From Stomorhina lunata (lineage: Eukaryota > Arthropoda > Insecta > Diptera > Rhiniidae), in NCBI GenBank assembly GCA_933228675.1, contig OW121741.1, positions 113,594,123-113,658,122 on the forward strand: a stretch of 64,000 bases of DNA, given 5' to 3'. The position numbers were made by a program, and so were the translations under genes. Each line of letters opens with the position of its first letter. Position 1 is the first letter of the stretch. Shown here in pieces: positions 58,790-64,000 of the stretch. The notes beneath the pieces were generated by a model. That model worked only from the letters and a program-made list of their open reading frames with translations. It ran no database searches and was not told the DNA's origin.

Positions 58790-60027
58790 ATAAAAGTGAA
58801 TTCCTGAACAATTCCTTATAAATAGCGAATTTTTGAAAAATTCTATATAAATAGTGAATTTCTTATTAAAAGTTAATTTTTGAAATATTTCCTATAAAAA
58901 GTGAATTTTTGAAAAATTCCCAATAAAAAGAGAATTTTGAAAAAATTCTCTGCAAATAGTGAATTTTTAAATTTGTGGAGAATTACCAATAAAAAGAGAA
59001 TTTTGCAAATATTCTCTGTAAAAACTGAATTTTTGAAATATTTCCCAAAAAAGTGAATTGTTGAAAAATTCTTAAATAAAGTGAATTTTTGAAAAATTCT
59101 TAAATAAGTTAATTTTTGAAAAATTCATAAAAAAAGTGAATTTTGAAAAATTTCCTATAAAAAGTGAATTTTTTCCCCAACAAAAAGTGAATTTTTGAAA
59201 AATTGCTTATTAAAATTGAATTTTTGAAATATATCCTATAAAATGTGAATTTTTGAAAAATTCCCTATAAAAAGTTAAGTTAAAAATTTTGTATAAGAAG
59301 TGAATTTTTGAAAAATTCCCTATAAAAAGTGAATTTTTGAAAAATTCCCTATAAAAAGTGACTTTTTGAAAAATTCCCTATAAAAAGTGAATTTTTGAAA
59401 ATTTCCCAATAAAAAGTGAATTTTGGAAGAATTTTCTGTAAATAGTGAATTTTAGAAAAATTCCCTATAAAAAGTAAATTTTTGAAGAATTACCTATAAA
59501 AAGAGAATTTAGGAAATATTCTCTGTAAAAACTGAATTTTTGAAATATCACCCAAAAAAGTGAATTGTTGAAAAACTATTATATAAAGTAAATTTTTGAA
59601 AAATTCTGATATAAAGCGAATTTTTGAAGAATTTCTGCAAAAAGTGAATTTTTGAAAAATTCCCTATAAAAAGTGAATTTCGTATTAAAAGTGAATTTTT
59701 GAAAAATTCCATGTAAAAGTAAATATTTGACAAATTCCCTATAAAAGTGAATTCCTGAAAATTTCCCTATAAATAGCGAATTTTTGAACAATTCCCAACA
59801 AAAAGTAAATTTTTGAAAAATTCTTAACAAAAAGTGAATTTTTGAAAATTTTCTACAAGAAGTGAATTTTTGAAAAATTCCCTGTAGAAAGTGAATTTTT
59901 GAAAAATTCCCTGTTGAAAGTGAATTTTTGAAAAATTCCCTGTAAAAAGTGAATTTTAGAAAAATTCCCCATAAAAGTGAATTTTTAAAAATTTCCTATA
60001 AAAGGTGAATTTTTGAAAAATTCCCTA
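58790..60027 (+). repeat. Higher-order unit, copy 1 (1,237 bp)
   Basis: This stretch starts near TAAAAGTGAATTCCTGAACA (58791) and is followed directly by a second copy. Diverged monomers recur in the same order at an offset of exactly 1,237 bp up to 59883. Confidence 0.92.
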
Positions 60028-61293
60028 TAAAAGTGAATTCCTGAACAATTCCTTATAAATAGCGAATTTTTGAAAAATTCTATATAAATAGTGAATTTCT
60101 TATTAAAAGTTAATTTTTGAAATATTTCCTATAAAAAGTGAATTTTTGAAAAATTCCCAATAAAAAGAGAATTTTGAAAAAATTCTCTGCAAATAGTGAA
60201 TTTTTAAATTTGTGGAGAATTACCAATAAAAAGAGAATTTTGCAAATATTCTCTGTAAAAACTGAATTTTTGAAATATTTCCCAAAAAAGTGAATTGTTG
60301 AAAAATTCTTAAATAAAGTGAATTTTTGAAAAATTCTTAAATAAGTTAATTTTTGAAAAATTCATAAAAAAAGTGAATTTTGAAAAATTTCCTATAAAAA
60401 GTGAATTTTTTCCCCAACAAAAAGTGAATTTTTGAAAAATTGCTTATTAAAATTGAATTTTTGAAATATATCCTATAAAATGTGAATTTTTGAAAAATTC
60501 CCTATAAAAAGTTAAGTTAAAAATTTTGTATAAGAAGTGAATTTTTGAAAAATTCCCTATAAAAAGTGAATTTTTGAAAAATTCCCTATAAAAAGTGACT
60601 TTTTGAAAAATTCCCTATAAAAAGTGAATTTTTGAAAATTTCCCAATAAAAAGTGAATTTTGGAAGAATTTTCTGTAAATAGTGAATTTTAGAAAAATTC
60701 CCTATAAAAAGTAAATTTTTGAAGAATTACCTATAAAAAGAGAATTTAGGAAATATTCTCTGTAAAAACTGAATTTTTGAAATATCACCCAAAAAAGTGA
60801 ATTGTTGAAAAACTATTATATAAAGTAAATTTTTGAAAAATTCTGATATAAAGCGAATTTTTGAAGAATTTCTGCAAAAAGTGAATTTTTGAAAAATTCC
60901 CTATAAAAAGTGAATTTCGTATTAAAAGTGAATTTTTGAAAAATTCCATGTAAAAGTAAATATTTGACAAATTCCCTATAAAAGTGAATTCCTGAAAATT
61001 TCCCTATAAATAGCGAATTTTTGAACAATTCCCAACAAAAAGTAAATTTTTGAAAAATTCTTAACAAAAAGTGAATTTTTGAAAATTTTCTACAAGAAGT
61101 GAATTTTTGAAAAATTCCCTATAAAAAGTTAATTTTTGAAATATATCCTACAAAATGTGAATTTTTGAAAAATTCCCTGTTGAAAGTGAATTTTTGAAAA
61201 ATTCCCTGTAAAAAGTGAATTTTAGAAAAATTCCCCATAAAAGTGAATTTTTAAAAATTTCCTATAAAAGGTGAATTTTTGAAAAATTCCCTA
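60028..61293 (+). repeat. Higher-order unit, copy 2 (1,266 bp)
   Basis: Matches copy 1 without visible difference from 60028 to 61120. It then carries about one extra 29-bp monomer (an AATATATCCTACAAAATGTG-type unit), after which the match resumes with an offset of 1,266 bp to about 61290. Confidence 0.9.
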
Positions 61294-61728
61294 TAAAAAG
61301 TTAATTTTTGAAATATATCCTACAAAATGTGAATTTTTGAAAAATTCCATATAAAAAGTGAATTTTTGTATAAGAAGTGATTTTTTTAAAAATTCCCTGT
61401 AAAAAGTGAATTTTTGAAAAATTCCCTATAAAAAGTGAATTTTTGAAAAATTCCCTGTAAAAAGTCAATTTTAGAAAAATTTCCTATAAAAGTGAATTTT
61501 TTAAAAACTCCCTATAAAAAGTGAATTTTTGAAAAATTCCCTAAAAAATGAATTTTTGAAAAATTCCCTACAAAAAGTGAATTGTTAAAAAAGTTCCTAT
61601 AAAAAGTAAATTTTTAAAAAATTCCCTTTAAGAAGTGAATTTTTGAAAAATTCCCTACAATTAGTGAATTTTTGAAAAATTTTCTAGAAAAAGTAAATTT
61701 TTGAAAAATTTACTATAAATCGTGATTT

Positions 61729-63066
61729 CTAGTCATACTGAGGATCCTATCCAACTGATTTATTAGGGTTAAAAAAACTCCCCTAAAATAGTGACTTCTT
61801 TAAAATCTAATTTTCTTGAGTAAACATTTATATATTTAAAATAAAATATCAAAGGTATTAAAATTGTTGTTACTCATTTAGTCTAGACATCATGCTTTTA
61901 TTTTTTTTTGTTTTGATTAAGAGGTAAAAATTAAACAGATTTTTTTCATCTAAAGAAAAAAACTTATATTCTTATATTCGCAGACAGAATTTTAGTTGTT
62001 TTTCAGCTACAACATTTTAACATGTAAAGTGTGTTTTTTTCCAGCTATTTTCAAACACTTTTAAAGCATGTGAATATATCGCGATATATATTTTTATTTA
62101 CTTTGAAAATGCAAAAAACATTGTTTTCCATTTTTCTAGAAAAAAAAGAACAATTTAAACTATTTGGTTGTTTTTTCTTTTATTTTAGATTTGAATATAT
62201 TCATAGTTTATTTTTGCATATATTTTCACCCTTTTAGCGTATTTTTTAGCATGTCAGCAATAATGTTTATAAAAATTTAAAGCATACTTTTAAGGTGCAT
62301 ATGAAAGTAGTAGTGGAAAACAACGTTAGGATGAAGATAAGAGGTTTGTGCGTTTTTCGTGCTTTTAGAGAAAACGAATTTGTATTATATTACAGTAAAG
62401 AAGAAAAATATTTTCTCTACACTTTAATGTATAATATGAAAATTAAAAAAAAAAATCAATACAATATCAAAATTCTTTGAATATTTTATTAAAAGCCAAG
62501 TTTTTAGTTTTAAGTTCCTAAACTGTTATTGTATTTTTAGAAATTCATACCCACTTTTGTTGTCGACTGTTCGTAGTAAACTCCTTCCGTTTTTTCGTAA
62601 CCACAAACGTTGCATGCATTTTTATGCAAATATTGTTAGAAATATATTCTTTTATTTGGTTTTAAGTCCCGATTTAATAAAAATTCATAGAATCTGTTTA
62701 TAAATGTGTTAAAGAATGATAATATGTTTTTAAACTTTTGCAAAAAGTGTGTGTAGCTTTTTTGAAAGTTTGTTATATATTGAAGTAATTTCAAGCTCTT
62801 ATATGTAAGCATAAATATTGTAACATCGAAAATTTAAATGTAAATAAGTTTTAAAAATAATGCAAGTTTGAAATAAAATAGTTTTGCCCTTAATAAAAAG
62901 TTAAGCTTTGATTTAAATATTTAAAGAAAAACTTCTTTTTGTCGTTGACTTAATATGCAAAGGTACTAAGCCCACTATTTTTGAAATATTAGATTTCTTC
63001 TTTGATTACAAAGAATAAATTTACAGTTATAAAGTTTTTGTTGTTGTTTTATAGTGATGATCAAAA
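61729..63066. other. AT-rich spacer
   Basis: No supported gene. Frames at 62031-62237 and 62295-62480 (+) are AT-driven and have no motif. Confidence 0.5.
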
Positions 63067-63326
<260 letters not shown>

Positions 63327-63344
63327 AAAATTCAGAATGAAATG

Positions 63345-64000
63345 AATTTTTGTAAAATACAATATAAAATGTGAATTTTTGAAAAATTCCCTAAAGAAAG
63401 TGAATTTTTGAAAAATTCCCTAAAAAAAAGTGAATTTTTAAAAAATTCCCTATATAAAGATATTTTTTGAAAAATTTCCTATAAAAAGTGAATTTTTGAA
63501 AAATTTCCTGTAAAAAGCGAATTTTTGAAAAATTTCTATAAAAAGTGAATTTTTGAAAAATTTCCTGTAAAAAGTGAATTTTTGAAAAATTTCCTAAAAA
63601 TAAGTGAATTTTTTTTAAAATTCCCTATTAAAGTAAGTTTTTGGAAAATTTTCTGTAAAAAGTGAATTTTAAGAAATTAAAGTAAATTTTTGCAAAATTC
63701 CCTATAAAAAGTGAGGTTTTGAAAACTTCGCTATAAAAAGTAAATTTTTGAAAGATTCGCTATAAAAAATGATTGAAAAATACCATATAAAAAACGAATT
63801 TTTAAAAAATTTCCTATATAAAGTGAATTTTTGAAAAAAATTAAGTAGATAAGTGAATTTTTTAATAATTCTCTAAAAAAAAGTGAATTGTTAGAAAATT
63901 TCCTACAAAAAAATTATTTTTAAAAATTTCCTATAAAAAGTGAATTTTTGAAAAATTCCCGATGAAAAGTAAATTTTTGGAAAATTCTCTATAAAAAATG
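63345..64000 (+). repeat. 29-bp satellite, block 6 (ATAAAAA subfamily), runs off the window
   Basis: About 22 forward monomers of the same subfamily as block 5, starting about 20 bp after the (GACA)n tract. Copies are diverged and the array continues past the right edge. Confidence 0.96.

Larger units (their letters stand above)
58452..61728 (+). repeat. 29-bp satellite, block 5 (ATAAAAA subfamily)
   Basis: About 115 forward copies of a unit starting GTGAATTTTTG, continuing AAAAATTCCC and ending TATAAAAA; the last A's replace the ATAAATA of other blocks. Monomers are quite diverged, but a 1.24-kb stretch is repeated almost exactly (next entries). Open frames on the minus strand appear twice with identical sequence because of that duplication; they are satellite artefacts. 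Confidence 0.97.

Overview
The window is eukaryotic, AT-rich, almost gene-free and dominated by repeats. No complete protein-coding gene can be supported. The combination points to heterochromatin or a satellite-rich intergenic region of a higher fly (Diptera, Brachycera; calyptrate is my guess). That inference rests on many DINE-1/INE-1/mini-me-like (Helitron-related) elements with the diagnostic core GACGGACATCGCTAAATCGA, degraded RTE-type and other non-LTR reverse transcriptases, and simple-sequence satellites. The species cannot be named from the sequence alone.

Layout. 1-4446 is an 11-bp satellite (unit ATAGTCTAGTC), and a second, far more homogeneous array of the same unit lies at 31347-35446. 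Six blocks of a 29-bp AT-rich satellite family follow: 5561-7885 (forward), 9585-11695 (inverted), 11696-13240 (forward, 31-bp variant, interrupted by a 730-bp TIR element), 23930-24985, 26205-28651 (interrupted by a reverse transcriptase fragment at 27846-28398), 58452-61728 (with a 1.24-kb tandem higher-order duplication) and 63345-64000. Tetranucleotide (GACA)n microsatellites abut two of these blocks (26125-26190 and 63067-63326).

Between the satellites lie mobile elements. These include a foldback-like element with ~300-bp inverted arms and ~152-bp internal tandem repeats (14752-16215), small TIR elements at 17832-18097 and 22997-23249, and two copies of a CCCAGCAAAAC-ended TIR element that carries tRNA-like modules (21201-22495 and 55431-56515). 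Two subfamilies of DINE-1/mini-me-like elements occur at 18244-19793, 19965-20325, 28655-28975, 37598-39122, 42361-45051, 45236-45735, 50762-51527 and 52829-55068, often head to tail. A decayed RTE-clade retrotransposon lies on the minus strand at 47390-48935.

Only two short stretches look like possible host exons or conserved coding relics: 29699-29983 (+), an open frame without ATG, and 57657-57806 (-), a hydrophobic stretch plus acidic tail ending in a stop, with an AATAAA downstream. Both are tentative. The remaining spacers are AT-rich and I see nothing recognisable in them. The structure worth following up is in the repeats: linked-variant higher-order structure in the 11-bp satellite, diversification and inversion of the 29-bp satellite, microsatellites growing inside mini-me-like copies, and a satellite that carries a sealed-in RT fragment.
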